Source of the DNA: CAWUIH01 sp963922495
GTDB taxonomy: Bacteria; Pseudomonadota; Gammaproteobacteria; Coxiellales; Coxiellaceae
Direction: 5' to 3'
Assembly: GCA_963922495.1 (NCBI GenBank)
Contig: CAWUIH010000010.1
Coordinates: forward strand, 1 to 41,865
Length of the DNA stretch: 41,865 nt
Numbering within the stretch: position 1 is the first letter of the stretch; each line of letters starts with the position of its first letter. A model generated the notes under the pieces. The model worked only from the letters and a program-made list of their open reading frames with translations. It was not told the DNA's origin and did no database searches. Both the position numbers and the translations under genes were made by a program. This document shows, one piece after another, positions 7,334 through 15,382 of this stretch.

Positions 7334-8472
7334 GTGCAACTACTGTACTGCTTAACGAATTGATTGCGAAAAAATCAATCACACCTGAAGATGCAGGGTG
7401 TCAAGACATTCTCATTAAAAAATTAACCGCAGCGGGATTTCAAATCACACCTCTACCATTCGGAGAAGTTAAAAATTTTTGGGCTTGGCACGGCAATTCA
7501 TCCCCGACCCTGGTATTTGCTGGACACACTGATGTTGTACCACCTGGCAATGAATCTGCATGGCACTCCCTTCCATTTTCCCCAACCGAGAGAGACGGAT
7601 ACATTTTTGGTCGAGGCGCTTGCGATATGAAAAGCGGTCTCGCTGCGATGATCATAGCTGCTATTAATTTCGTGAAACAAAATCCTAATCACTCCGGTAC
7701 AATCGGCTTTATCGTTACCAGCGACGAAGAAGGCCCCGCGGAAAATGGAACCCGAAAGGTAACTGAATATTTACAAAAAAACAACATTAACGTTGATTAC
7801 TGTATCGTTGGAGAGGCCAGCAGCAACAAAGTACTTGGAGATGCCATTAAAGTTGGACGCCGCGGCTCAATGTACGGAAACTTAGTGATACACGGCAAGC
7901 AAGGACACATTGCATATCCTCATCTTGCTGACAACCCAATTCATCGCAGCTTTCAAGCGTTTGATGCACTCGCAAAAAAACAATGGGATCAGGGCAATGA
8001 ACATTTCACGCCCACTTCGTTTCAATTCTATAATGTTCATGCCGATGCTGGCGCACAAAATGTGATTCCCGGTATTTTAACCGCACACTTTAATTTCCGT
8101 TTCGCACCAATTCGGGCACCACAAGAATTACAACAGGAAGTACATTATACTCTCGATCAACATCACTTAAACTATGAATTAAAGTGGGATCTAACCAGCG
8201 AACCTTTTTACTCAGGACACGGACACCTTGCAACCGCTGCCGCAGCTGCTATCCAAACAGTCTGTGGGATTAGTACCGAACCCAATACCTACGGCGGCAC
8301 ATCCGACGGTCGTTTTATCGCCAAAATGGGAGCCGAAGTGATTGAGCTAGGTCCCGTGAATGCTACAGCGCATCATATTAACGAAAGCACCTCTATCACA
8401 GAATTAAATCAACTGACAATAATTTTGGAACTCATTTTGCAAAACATTTTACAACGACCTATCAACCAATAA
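7330..8472 (+). CDS. dapE: Succinyl-diaminopimelate desuccinylase
   Basis: DapE is the M20-family dinuclear zinc hydrolase that removes succinate from N-succinyl-LL-diaminopimelate, two steps after DapD. The metal and catalytic residues are in place: H66 in FAGHTDVVPPG, D99 in GRGACDMKSG, the DEEG pair E133/E134, E162 in VGEASS, and H348/H349 near the C-terminus (ATAHHINES). The central dimerisation domain is present, with GRRGSMYGNLVIHGKQGH at about residues 175-195. The 380 residues are the normal length. The gene overlaps dapD by four bases and no further lysine genes follow. A short TTGCC-TGCAT-GGCAA hairpin lies just after the stop but lacks a T-tract. Confidence 0.96.
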   Translation: MSATTVLLNELIAKKSITPEDAGCQDILIKKLTAAGFQITPLPFGEVKNFWAWHGNSSPTLVFAGHTDVVPPGNESAWHSLPFSPTERDGYIFGRGACDMKSGLAAMIIAAINFVKQNPNHSGTIGFIVTSDEEGPAENGTRKVTEYLQKNNINVDYCIVGEASSNKVLGDAIKVGRRGSMYGNLVIHGKQGHIAYPHLADNPIHRSFQAFDALAKKQWDQGNEHFTPTSFQFYNVHADAGAQNVIPGILTAHFNFRFAPIRAPQELQQEVHYTLDQHHLNYELKWDLTSEPFYSGHGHLATAAAAAIQTVCGISTEPNTYGGTSDGRFIAKMGAEVIELGPVNATAHHINESTSITELNQLTIILELILQNILQRPINQ

Positions 8473-8551
8473 AATCTTACTTGCCTGCATGGCAAAACGT
8501 ATTGATAGCTCTTAATAAATTTTTAATATTCCACTGCTAATATAAAACCGT

Positions 8552-9937
8552 ATGATACATAAGATTTCAGAACTTCTAGACTACCTTGAGACGTTCTCCG
8601 AAGAGCAACTGCAAACTTATCTAAATGAGGGTAAGTACCCTAGCATGAAGATATTTGAAGTGAGGTCTGCTGTTCTTGACCTTTTTTCTAGTTACTACCA
8701 ACATCTATCACAATCGCAGCAGTCGAGATTGGACTCAAAGCAACAAAATACATCTCAAGAACAGGAAATAATACCAAAAAGACAAAGTCAAGGCGCTGAT
8801 GAGCTAGTGCCACTGGTCTACAGAAGCTTGCCTGTGAAAAATTCTGATTATTGGAATTTAACTTCCAGAAAGTTTAGATTGATAAAAGAAATATTAGGAC
8901 AACAATGCTTGGCTGAACAGGTTGTTGAATATAACCTTACAACTTTAGATGCCATTTTCACTGATTCAGCACAGCAAAAACAAAATGCTGAATCTCCTAT
9001 CATTATTAATTGCAAACCCCTATTCCTTCAACAAGAGACAAATATATTAAACAGGGTAAGAGCTACCGTTGAAAAATTCAAAACGCAGGCTCTAGAATTT
9101 CAAAATAATTACTTATCGGTATGGCTAGACGAATTATCCCAAATACTTAATAAGACATACCGGTTTCGCAACTCAGATTGTACATTTTCCCCCAAAACCT
9201 ATCTACATTTCTTAAATCAAATGATTGAAACGAAGGTATTAAGGCTAATCAACCCCGAGCATCAATCACTTTCAGACTCAATAAAGAAAATTACTGATGA
9301 ATTTATCTGCGATTATAGAGAAATCATTGATAAATATAATAAAATTTACGACGATCGTAGATTCTCTGGCTGTTCAATCAATCAATCAAAATTCCAGATT
9401 TATACGATATCTGAAATATCCGAGAAAATTACACCTTACTTTTTTGTTAGATTAGTAGATATTGTAAGTTACACCGAATCACATTTGAGTTTGTCTAATA
9501 ATCTACCCCAGAATTTGAAAAAAAAGATTATGGCAATCGCTGGTAAAGAATTTGAACAGGACACAGACACCAATCAGTACCAGCTCTGTTCTTCATTGAT
9601 CCACCATGTGCAAACAACAATCATGCGCGAACAAAAAAATCATCAACACTCCTCATCTTCCACAATAGTACTTAGATATGTAGGTGCTATTGTAGCAAGT
9701 TTTATTTTTTCTGTTATATTTCCCCTAGCCATACTCAAGTATTTTCATGCGGATAGGCGCGTTCGCACGTGGAGGAACGCTTTTTTTTCACCTCACTCTG
9801 GTTCGTTATTTGCTCTTCACCAAACAAAGCGTGCTATAGAACAGCTTATGCCTACTTGTAAGCAAAAAGTTGAAAATCGCACACCGTCGCCTTCCAGCAC
9901 ACAACCGTCTTCTATAATGTTAACCTCCACACAGTGA
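8552..9937 (+). CDS. Unrecognised helical protein with a single C-terminal membrane segment
   Basis: This is a 461-residue protein with no family I recognise. The long N-terminal region (about 1-365) is soluble, predominantly helical and rich in Gln, Ser, Asn and Lys. It includes a Gln/Ser-rich stretch at about residues 50-80. One strongly hydrophobic helix at about residues 372-398 is followed by basic residues (HADRRVR). A ~60-residue Ser/Thr/Pro-rich tail completes it. There is no N-terminal signal peptide. The start ATG at 8552 has no clear ribosome site. The helix plus tail layout (helix, FFSPHSGSLF, then an amphipathic stretch) parallels the protein at 12-1151, suggesting the two belong to one lineage-specific family. 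C-terminal anchors with polar tails are common among type IV secreted effectors of Legionellales, but that role is inferred from context only. Confidence 0.6.
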   Translation: MIHKISELLDYLETFSEEQLQTYLNEGKYPSMKIFEVRSAVLDLFSSYYQHLSQSQQSRLDSKQQNTSQEQEIIPKRQSQGADELVPLVYRSLPVKNSDYWNLTSRKFRLIKEILGQQCLAEQVVEYNLTTLDAIFTDSAQQKQNAESPIIINCKPLFLQQETNILNRVRATVEKFKTQALEFQNNYLSVWLDELSQILNKTYRFRNSDCTFSPKTYLHFLNQMIETKVLRLINPEHQSLSDSIKKITDEFICDYREIIDKYNKIYDDRRFSGCSINQSKFQIYTISEISEKITPYFFVRLVDIVSYTESHLSLSNNLPQNLKKKIMAIAGKEFEQDTDTNQYQLCSSLIHHVQTTIMREQKNHQHSSSSTIVLRYVGAIVASFIFSVIFPLAILKYFHADRRVRTWRNAFFSPHSGSLFALHQTKRAIEQLMPTCKQKVENRTPSPSSTQPSSIMLTSTQ

Positions 9938-10363
9938 GTTCCTATTATTCTGAATAGGTTATAAATAACACAAATTATACACCCATTAATATTCTCTTAA
10001 GTTCAATAAGATATACTCATTGTCAGTGAGATGACCTACTGTTACATCACCAACTGCTTGACAAGCGAGAGTAGCTGGCGCAGCATTGCACCAAAAGGCT
10101 TTCTAGTTTAACCTTGGGCACCTTGAATACAAAAATGGCTTTAACGAGAGTCAACAACAGATTCCCGGCCTACACTGAGAATCATCGGAGTTGTTGAACA
10201 CTGTATGTAGAAAGTGGCCATGTTTGAAGGTAAGGGTAGTTCGCTAAAATGGTTCAATAAGGCATTTTGCGGGAAATACAGCGCAATATATGTGGACACA
10301 TACGTAGTGCACACAGAAAAATGTCATTGTTTGACCGCAATAGTAGAATTATAGCTACCTTCT
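9938..10363. other. Intergenic region upstream of tRNA-Ser; no convincing gene
   Basis: The stretch holds no recognisable gene. A 44-codon reading frame at 10220-10354 runs to just before the tRNA but has no clear ribosome site. TTGTTT (10327-10332) and TATAGC (10350-10355), 17 bases apart, could be the promoter of the tRNA-Ser/SRP RNA transcript, though the match is mediocre. No repeat or terminator is apparent. Confidence 0.4.
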
Positions 10364-10454
10364 GGAGAGGTGCCCGAGTGGCCGAAGGGGCACGACTGGA
10401 AATCGTGTGTGCGTTAACCACGTACCGAGGGTTCGAATCCCTCTCTCTCCGCCA
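10364..10454 (+). tRNA. tRNA-Ser (GGA anticodon)
   Basis: The class II tRNA has acceptor GGAGAGG paired with TCTCTCC, the serine-type D-arm TGCCCGAGTGGCCGAAGGGGCA, anticodon loop CTGGAAA, a long variable arm (GTGCGTTAACCACGTAC) and T-arm GAGGGTTCGAATCCCTC. The discriminator is G and CCA is encoded. It lies six bases before the SRP RNA and is probably cotranscribed with it. Confidence 0.96.
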
Positions 10455-10460
10455 GGTGTT

Positions 10461-10570
10461 GGTGGCTACAGGGGTCTCCTCGCGACAAATTGCTGTAAAC
10501 TCCGCCAGGTCCGGAAGGAAGCAACGGTAGCAGTGAATTTGGGTGCCGAGGTACGGCTTTTGTAGCTACC
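10461..10570 (+). ncRNA. ffs: Signal recognition particle 4.5S RNA
   Basis: The RNA pairs with the Ffh protein to target nascent membrane proteins. The conserved apical core is present: CCAGGTCCGGAAGGAAGCAA at 10505-10524, with the GGAA tetraloop, and the asymmetric-loop partner AGCAG on the other strand. The ends pair as GGTGGCTACA (10461-10470) with TGTAGCTACC (10561-10570), giving one long hairpin of about 110 bases. It is followed directly by TCTTTTTATT, so the closing stem can also act as an intrinsic terminator. Its place between tRNA-Ser and dnaX is an arrangement known from other gammaproteobacteria. Confidence 0.93.
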
Positions 10571-10597
10571 TCTTTTTATTAACGGACGGGTAATCGA

Positions 10598-12190
10598 ATG
10601 AAACACCAGGTTTTGGCGCGAAAATGGCGACCACAAAGCTTTGATGCAGTTGTAGGACAGCCTTATGTCGTTCAAGCTTTGAGCAATTCACTCAACCGCC
10701 AATACCTACACCACGCATACTTATTCACAGGTACCCGCGGTGTCGGCAAAACAACCCTAGGGCGCATTATTGCAAAATGTTTAAATTGCGAAGCGGGCAT
10801 CAGCGCGACCCCTTGCGACAAGTGCAGTTTTTGCAACGAAATTGACGCGGGGCGCTTCCCGGACTTATTTGAAGTTGACGCTGCATCACGCACCAAGGTA
10901 GAAGACACACGTGAATTACTCGACAATGTTCAATATACGCCTACGAAAGGTCGCTTTAAAGTTTACCTTATCGATGAAGTTCATATGCTCTCTGGGCATA
11001 GTTTCAATGCACTGCTTAAAACACTGGAAGAGCCGCCACCACATGTCAAATTCATCTTGGCAACCACGGACCATCAAAAACTGCCTGCTACAGTGCTGTC
11101 ACGCTGTTTACAATTTCATTTATCACAAATGCAACCTCTGGAAATTGCTACACACTGTCAATATATTTTGAATCAGGAGCATATTCTTTTCGAAAAACCT
11201 GCCACTGAGTTATTGGCACGTGCTGCAAATGGTAGTATGCGTGATGCATTGAGCTTGCTCGACCAGAGCATTGCTTACGGTAACGGTAAAGTAAACACCG
11301 CCGACGTCAAAGCCATGTTGGGGACTATCGAACCAACTGTACTATTTGATCTACTCGATGCATTGCATCGCAAAAATGGTAATGAATTATTGGCAGGCGT
11401 GCATATTTTACAACAACAAGGTAGTAACTTTTCTCATGCACTCGCTGATTTATTGAGTTTGCTACATCAAATTGCCATCATACAGGCTGTACCCGATGCA
11501 CCACTTGAAAATCCACAGCCACGTTTGCTACAACTGGCTAAACAATTAGGGTGCGAAGATGTACAATTATTTTATCAAATTGGATTGATCGGGCAACGGG
11601 ATTTACCTTACGCACCCACAGCACAAAGTGGTTTTGAAATGACGCTCTTGCGTATGCTCGCGTTTTACCCACAAAACGCATCGCAACTCACTTTGGAAAC
11701 GCCAGCCACCACCCAACCTCAAACTGCTGCGGTTACCACAGCCAAACCCGCTACCAACGTAAAAACGCCTTGGCATACACTACTACCGCAATTAAAACTG
11801 ACAGGCATGGCGCTTGCTTTAGCAAGACAGTGTAGCTTAAAGAGGCTAACCGATACTGATGCTGAACTGCTATTACAACCGAAACAAGAAGCGTTAGTAC
11901 AAAAAAAATACGTTGAAAGAATTAATAATGCATTAAATCAGCACCTTCAAAGAGATATTAAATTAACGATTACCGTCGATAAACATGATGGTGAAACACC
12001 TGCAGGTATCGCAATTAAACAAGCACAAAATAAGCAGATGCGTGCTGAGCAAGCCATTATGAATGACCAACAAGTTCAACGGCTGGTACAAACCTTTGAT
12101 GCAACCATAGTCAAAGATAGTATCATGCCGATTGAAGAAGGATCGCCTATCGCAAATGGAGAGAAAGAAACAAGTGGAGACTCAATATGA
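10598..12190 (+). CDS. dnaX: DNA polymerase III subunits tau and gamma
   Basis: DnaX is the ATPase of the clamp loader and, as tau, ties the polymerase cores and the DnaB helicase together. Domain I has Walker A GTRGVGKT (residues 45-52), zinc-binding cysteines C64, C73, C76 and C79, Walker B LIDEVH (124-129) and the SRC arginine finger (168-170). Clamp-loader domains II and III reach about residue 365. A variable linker follows, and the C-terminal region to residue 530 should hold the helicase and polymerase contacts, shorter than in E. coli tau (643 residues). An A8 run at codons 435-437 is followed by a stop in the -1 frame (separate entry). The gene starts 27 bases after the SRP RNA and ends in an ATGA overlap with the next gene. 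Confidence 0.96.
   Translation: MKHQVLARKWRPQSFDAVVGQPYVVQALSNSLNRQYLHHAYLFTGTRGVGKTTLGRIIAKCLNCEAGISATPCDKCSFCNEIDAGRFPDLFEVDAASRTKVEDTRELLDNVQYTPTKGRFKVYLIDEVHMLSGHSFNALLKTLEEPPPHVKFILATTDHQKLPATVLSRCLQFHLSQMQPLEIATHCQYILNQEHILFEKPATELLARAANGSMRDALSLLDQSIAYGNGKVNTADVKAMLGTIEPTVLFDLLDALHRKNGNELLAGVHILQQQGSNFSHALADLLSLLHQIAIIQAVPDAPLENPQPRLLQLAKQLGCEDVQLFYQIGLIGQRDLPYAPTAQSGFEMTLLRMLAFYPQNASQLTLETPATTQPQTAAVTTAKPATNVKTPWHTLLPQLKLTGMALALARQCSLKRLTDTDAELLLQPKQEALVQKKYVERINNALNQHLQRDIKLTITVDKHDGETPAGIAIKQAQNKQMRAEQAIMNDQQVQRLVQTFDATIVKDSIMPIEEGSPIANGEKETSGDSI
11900..11916 (+). promoter_or_regulatory. Putative slippage/frameshift site producing a gamma-like product from dnaX
   Basis: The in-frame sequence is CAA AAA AAA TAC, a run of eight A (11901-11908 plus flank) that contains the slippery heptamer A-AAA-AAA in the correct phase. 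After a -1 slip the ribosome reads ATA CGT TGA and stops at 11914-11916, giving a protein of about 439 residues. E. coli gamma, made by a -1 shift at A-AAA-AAG, is 431 residues and also stops within a codon or two. No strong downstream stem-loop is seen, so transcriptional slippage is equally possible. Confidence 0.6.
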
Positions 12191-12642
12191 ACATGAAAGT
12201 ACCCAATATGCCTGACTTGAAAGTACCCGCCGAAACTAACCGTTTCGGTGAAGATATGTCACCTGATAATAACAGTAACCTATTATCTGACATCAAAAGT
12301 AGCATCGTTGATATGCAACAACAAATGCAAGCGACGTATTCTAACTTAGCTGATATGAAAATTATCGGTATGTCACACGACAAAACAGTGAAAATCACCA
12401 TGACTGCCACCTATGGCTTCGAGGACATTGAGTTTGATGAACGCGCACTACAAGGTGGTGTCAAGGAATTCAAATGGCGTATCCGCGAAGCATGGAAAAA
12501 CTTAAGCGAAGAAATTCAAAAAACCACACAGTCTAAAACTGTTGAATTGCTACAAAGTATGAATATTCCTGAAGATATTCGCAATATTTCACTTGACGAA
12601 GCAGGTGGTGAAGGCGGCAGTGGCGCACCAACATCTGGATAG
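12187..12642 (+). CDS. Diverged YbaB/EbfC-family nucleoid-associated protein
   Basis: This 151-residue protein resembles the YbaB/EbfC family across its middle (about residues 35-125). The core reads IIGMSHDKTVKITMTATYGF, then EDIEFDERALQGG, then a helix ending QSKTVELL, aligning with the true YbaB at 13266-13586. It carries extra ends: an N-terminal polar segment of about 30 residues and a Gly/Ser-rich acidic tail (GGEGGSGAPTSG). YbaB dimers bind DNA non-specifically and are usually encoded directly between dnaX and recR. Here that slot is filled by this diverged copy while the canonical one follows recR. The ATG overlaps the dnaX stop (ATGA), and recR starts 12 bases after its end. The function of the divergent copy is unknown. 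Confidence 0.75.
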   Translation: MNMKVPNMPDLKVPAETNRFGEDMSPDNNSNLLSDIKSSIVDMQQQMQATYSNLADMKIIGMSHDKTVKITMTATYGFEDIEFDERALQGGVKEFKWRIREAWKNLSEEIQKTTQSKTVELLQSMNIPEDIRNISLDEAGGEGGSGAPTSG

Positions 12643-12654
12643 TTAAGGAACAAT

Positions 12655-13257
12655 GTGTTTAGTCCTCTGACCAAACGCTTAATAGAAGCCTTACAAGCGT
12701 TGCCTGGGGTCGGTCCAAAGTCAGCGCAACGCATGGCTTTTTACTTGCTTTCCCAGCCTGGGCGGGACAAAGGATCTGGCTTGTTCAAAGCGCTGCAAAG
12801 CGCCATTGAGGAAGTCGGTAGTTGTCGTTTATGTCAAATTTACAGCGAACATGATCTCTGTGAGTTGTGTGCTAGCACGAAACGTGACACAACGACACTT
12901 TGTGTCGTTGAAAGTCCTGCCGACGTCGCTGCCATTGAGCAAACACAAATTTACTCTGGTGTTTATTTCGTATTACAGGGCCATTTATCTCCTTTAGACG
13001 GTATTGGTCCCGACGAAATTGGTGTTCCGGCGCTACTGAATCGCATTCAAAAAGGTGATCTTAGAGAACTCATTCTTGCAACCAATCCAACGATGGAAGG
13101 GAAGGCAACGGCACACTACATTGTAAGTCATGTTGACTGCTCTAAGGTCAAATGTTCTCGCATTGCGCATGGTGTTCCTTTAGGTGGTGAGTTAGAATAT
13201 CTCGATGGGGGCACGCTCAGTCATGCGCTCCATTCACGCATATTAATTGAAAATTGA
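12655..13257 (+). CDS. recR: Recombination mediator protein RecR
   Basis: RecR works with RecO (and RecF) to load RecA on SSB-coated single-stranded DNA at gaps. The 200 residues have the usual layout: an N-terminal helix-hairpin-helix (LPGVGPKSAQRMAFYLL, residues 16-32), a C4 zinc finger (C57, C60, C69, C72), a Toprim domain starting CVVESPADVAAIE, and a C-terminal LGGELEYLDGGTLSHAL segment with the ring-forming tail. The start is GTG at 12655; the overlapping ATG at 12653 runs into a stop after five codons. AAGGA lies about six bases upstream. It sits in the dnaX operon, eight bases before ybaB. Confidence 0.97.
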   Translation: MFSPLTKRLIEALQALPGVGPKSAQRMAFYLLSQPGRDKGSGLFKALQSAIEEVGSCRLCQIYSEHDLCELCASTKRDTTTLCVVESPADVAAIEQTQIYSGVYFVLQGHLSPLDGIGPDEIGVPALLNRIQKGDLRELILATNPTMEGKATAHYIVSHVDCSKVKCSRIAHGVPLGGELEYLDGGTLSHALHSRILIEN

Positions 13258-13265
13258 GGTAACAA

Positions 13266-13586
13266 ATGGTCGGTAGCAAATTCAATCTTGGCAGCTTGAT
13301 GAAAAACGCTAAAAAGATTCAGGAAATGATGCAACAAGCACAAGAAGACTTAGCTGAAATTATAGTTGAAGCTGAAGCAGGCGCAGGGCTTGTCAAAGTA
13401 CGGATGAACGCACAGCACGACGTACTTGACCTGATAATTGATCCAGAACTGAAAGATGAGTCGCTTGAGGTAATACAAGACCTTCTCAAGGCGGCATTAA
13501 ATAGTGCCAATCAGAAGGCATTAAAGATCGCCAAACAAAAGATTTTGTCAGCACGTGATATTATTTCTAACGAAGACGACGAATAA
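13266..13586 (+). CDS. ybaB: YbaB/EbfC nucleoid-associated protein
   Basis: This canonical-length YbaB (106 residues) is a small dimeric DNA-binding protein. An N-terminal helix (LGSLMKNAKKIQEMMQQAQE) is followed by the beta-strand core (LVKVRMNAQHDVLDLIIDPE) and a C-terminal helical region (LKAALNSANQKALKIAKQK). Gene context (dnaX, recR) matches the family, which is often linked to RecR-dependent recombination and nucleoid structure. It is the last gene of the operon, and an 8-bp hairpin lies 26 bases after its stop. Confidence 0.95.
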   Translation: MVGSKFNLGSLMKNAKKIQEMMQQAQEDLAEIIVEAEAGAGLVKVRMNAQHDVLDLIIDPELKDESLEVIQDLLKAALNSANQKALKIAKQKILSARDIISNEDDE

Positions 13587-13612
13587 AGTCAAAGTCACAA
13601 TACATCGACACT

Positions 13613-13633
13613 ATGCCGGAAATTATCCGGCAT
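13613..13633. terminator. Perfect 8-bp hairpin between convergent ybaB and wzt
   Basis: ATGCCGGA and TCCGGCAT enclose a five-base loop (AATTA). The region lies between two convergent genes, so it could serve as a bidirectional terminator, but neither side has a T-tract. Rho-independent function is therefore uncertain. Confidence 0.45.
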
Positions 13634-13646
13634 TCACCAATGGGCT

Positions 13647-14417
13647 CTAAAGCCTCTTTATTTGTGCATTGTAACGCTGAAATCCTTCTTCTATATTCCC
13701 AAAAAACTTGAGCTCGCCTTTTTCAAGCCAAATAATTCTATTACACATTTTGGTAATTAAACTATCTGAATGTGATGCTAGCAACATGATAGCAGATTCA
13801 TTAATTGCTTCATGTAATCGCGCATCAGCTCGCTTAACAAACTCAGCATCACCGACACCAACCACTTCATCTAACACTAAAATTTCTGAAATCATACTGG
13901 TAGCGATACTAAAAGCTAATCGTAGACGCATTCCCGATGAGTAAGTGCGAATTGGTAAATTTAAGCCCTCTTTTAAACCTGTAAAATCTGCAATTTCAGC
14001 TGCTTTGGCATGAATTTGCCGGTAATTTAAACCAGCAATAATACCTCTTAAGGTGATATTTTCGTAACCTGACGCCTCTTCGTTTAACCCTAACATAATA
14101 TCGAGAATAGCGGAAATTTTACCACGAACCGTGATCTTGCCACGAGTTGGCGTATAAATTCCAGCGACCATACGTAAAAAAGTACTTTTCCCAGCGCCGT
14201 TAGAACCAATTAAACCCACACGATCGCCTTCATGCAGCTCTAGTGAAATATTACGAAGCGCTTGCACTGTAATAACTTGTTCATTATCAGCGGATAGCTG
14301 CGATCTGCGGCGCCCCAATCGCAATAATTGTTTTTTTAAGCTGCGAGTACTAGCACCATAGATAGGGAAATCGATGCAGGTTTCTCTCAGTTTAATCAAC
14401 GACACACTAATCCCCAA
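13647..14417 (-). CDS. Polysaccharide ABC exporter, ATPase subunit (Wzt/KpsT/TagH type)
   Basis: This ATPase powers export of an undecaprenyl-linked polysaccharide such as O-antigen across the inner membrane. Walker A is GSNGAGKS (residues 71-78), the signature is YSSGM at about 160, Walker B is ILVLDEV and the H-loop is ASHS. The insertion SAILDIMLGLNEEASGYENI between Walker A and the signature is typical of the Wzt/TagH group. It has 256 residues and lacks the extra C-terminal carbohydrate-binding domain of long Wzt proteins, so it is probably the chain-length-independent kind. The start is uncertain: the frame opens with TTG at 14417 directly after the permease stop, while GTG at 14405 has GGGG just upstream and may be the true start. 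It forms an operon with the permease upstream. Confidence 0.9.
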   Translation of the reverse strand: MGISVSLIKLRETCIDFPIYGASTRSLKKQLLRLGRRRSQLSADNEQVITVQALRNISLELHEGDRVGLIGSNGAGKSTFLRMVAGIYTPTRGKITVRGKISAILDIMLGLNEEASGYENITLRGIIAGLNYRQIHAKAAEIADFTGLKEGLNLPIRTYSSGMRLRLAFSIATSMISEILVLDEVVGVGDAEFVKRADARLHEAINESAIMLLASHSDSLITKMCNRIIWLEKGELKFFGNIEEGFQRYNAQIKRL

Positions 14418-15197
14418 CTACAACCAAAAAATAATTCGCTTGCGGTTAAACGCAAATAATGTCAGCGCCAAAATCATACCAACTAACATTAATCCAATGA
14501 CTACTAAGTAGTTTCCAAATGATGGCAACTGACCCAACAATGGCTTGCGAATGATTTCAATAAAATGATAAAGTGGGTTATAATTAATAACAAACGAATA
14601 ACTACGCTTAACCACCGATGGGTCCCACATAACGGGAGTCACCAAAAAAGCCAACCCGATGAATGTGTTGATAATCTGTAGTACGTCACGGTAACGCGCA
14701 CAAGCCATCGCAAATAAAATCCCCCACCATACGCCTGTCAATGCCAACAACAATAAACCTGGAAGAATCAACAATAGATTAACATTAACTGGAACATGGA
14801 AAATTAAAATGACCGGTATGATTATCCAAATATTGTGAAAAAAAACAATTAAATTTCTTGTAACAGTACGTAGAATGAATATTGTATAAGGAATGCGTAT
14901 TTGCTTGAGATAGTTTTCAGCTTCCATAAAGGCATTTGAACATTCCGTTACAACCGCACTGATAAAACTCCAAGTAATTAATCCAGCAGTAAGTAAAGGA
15001 AAATAAGTGGTTAACTCAATGTGAAATAGGCGACTATAAAGAAAACCCATCGCACAAATTGTGATAGCCATACTTAAGGTAATCCAAAATGGACCGATAA
15101 TAGAACGTCGATAGCGGACTGTAATATCTTGCCATGCAAGCAATAACCAGGTTCTCCAACCTGAGATACTGGCAAAAATATCCTCTCTAAGCGTCAT
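14418..15197 (-). CDS. Polysaccharide ABC exporter, permease subunit (Wzm/TagG type)
   Basis: This is the ABC-2 type membrane partner of the adjacent ATPase. From the ATG at 15197 (MTLREDIFASISGW) it has 259 residues, the normal family length. The motif WQDITVRYRRSIIGPFW near the N-terminus is the conserved cytosolic gate helix of this group. About six membrane helices follow. The reading frame extends upstream to a TTG at 15335, but those 46 residues are atypical and overlap the divergent promoter region, so the inner start is preferred. Its stop TAG abuts the ATPase start. No O-antigen glycosyltransferase genes lie beside it, so the exported polymer is not identified here. Confidence 0.9.
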   Translation of the reverse strand: MTLREDIFASISGWRTWLLLAWQDITVRYRRSIIGPFWITLSMAITICAMGFLYSRLFHIELTTYFPLLTAGLITWSFISAVVTECSNAFMEAENYLKQIRIPYTIFILRTVTRNLIVFFHNIWIIIPVILIFHVPVNVNLLLILPGLLLLALTGVWWGILFAMACARYRDVLQIINTFIGLAFLVTPVMWDPSVVKRSYSFVINYNPLYHFIEIIRKPLLGQLPSFGNYLVVIGLMLVGMILALTLFAFNRKRIIFWL

Positions 15198-15382
15198 AAA
15201 CTCGTTGCATCTTTTCAAGCGGTTCTTAGGGTTTCTTAGAAGTGTATCAAGGTGTACTGTCCAAATCAAGAACAACCCCATTGATAACGATAAATCAACC
15301 CCAAACACACATTTTACTCTTGTTTCGGTTGACAATCATCGTTACTATAAATTGGTTATTACTATTGGGATGACCTCTACTC

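Noticed and set aside
10220..10354. 44-codon reading frame ending just before tRNA-Ser
   Set aside because: It has no clear ribosome site or recognisable features, and overlaps the likely tRNA promoter.
10267..10530. Open reading frame across the tRNA-Ser and SRP RNA region
   Set aside because: It is a by-product of the two RNA genes; the structure of both RNAs is clear and the peptide has no protein character.
15198..15335. 46-residue N-terminal extension of the exporter permease
   Set aside because: It would begin with TTG and occupy the divergent promoter region; the ATG at 15197 gives the family's normal N-terminus.
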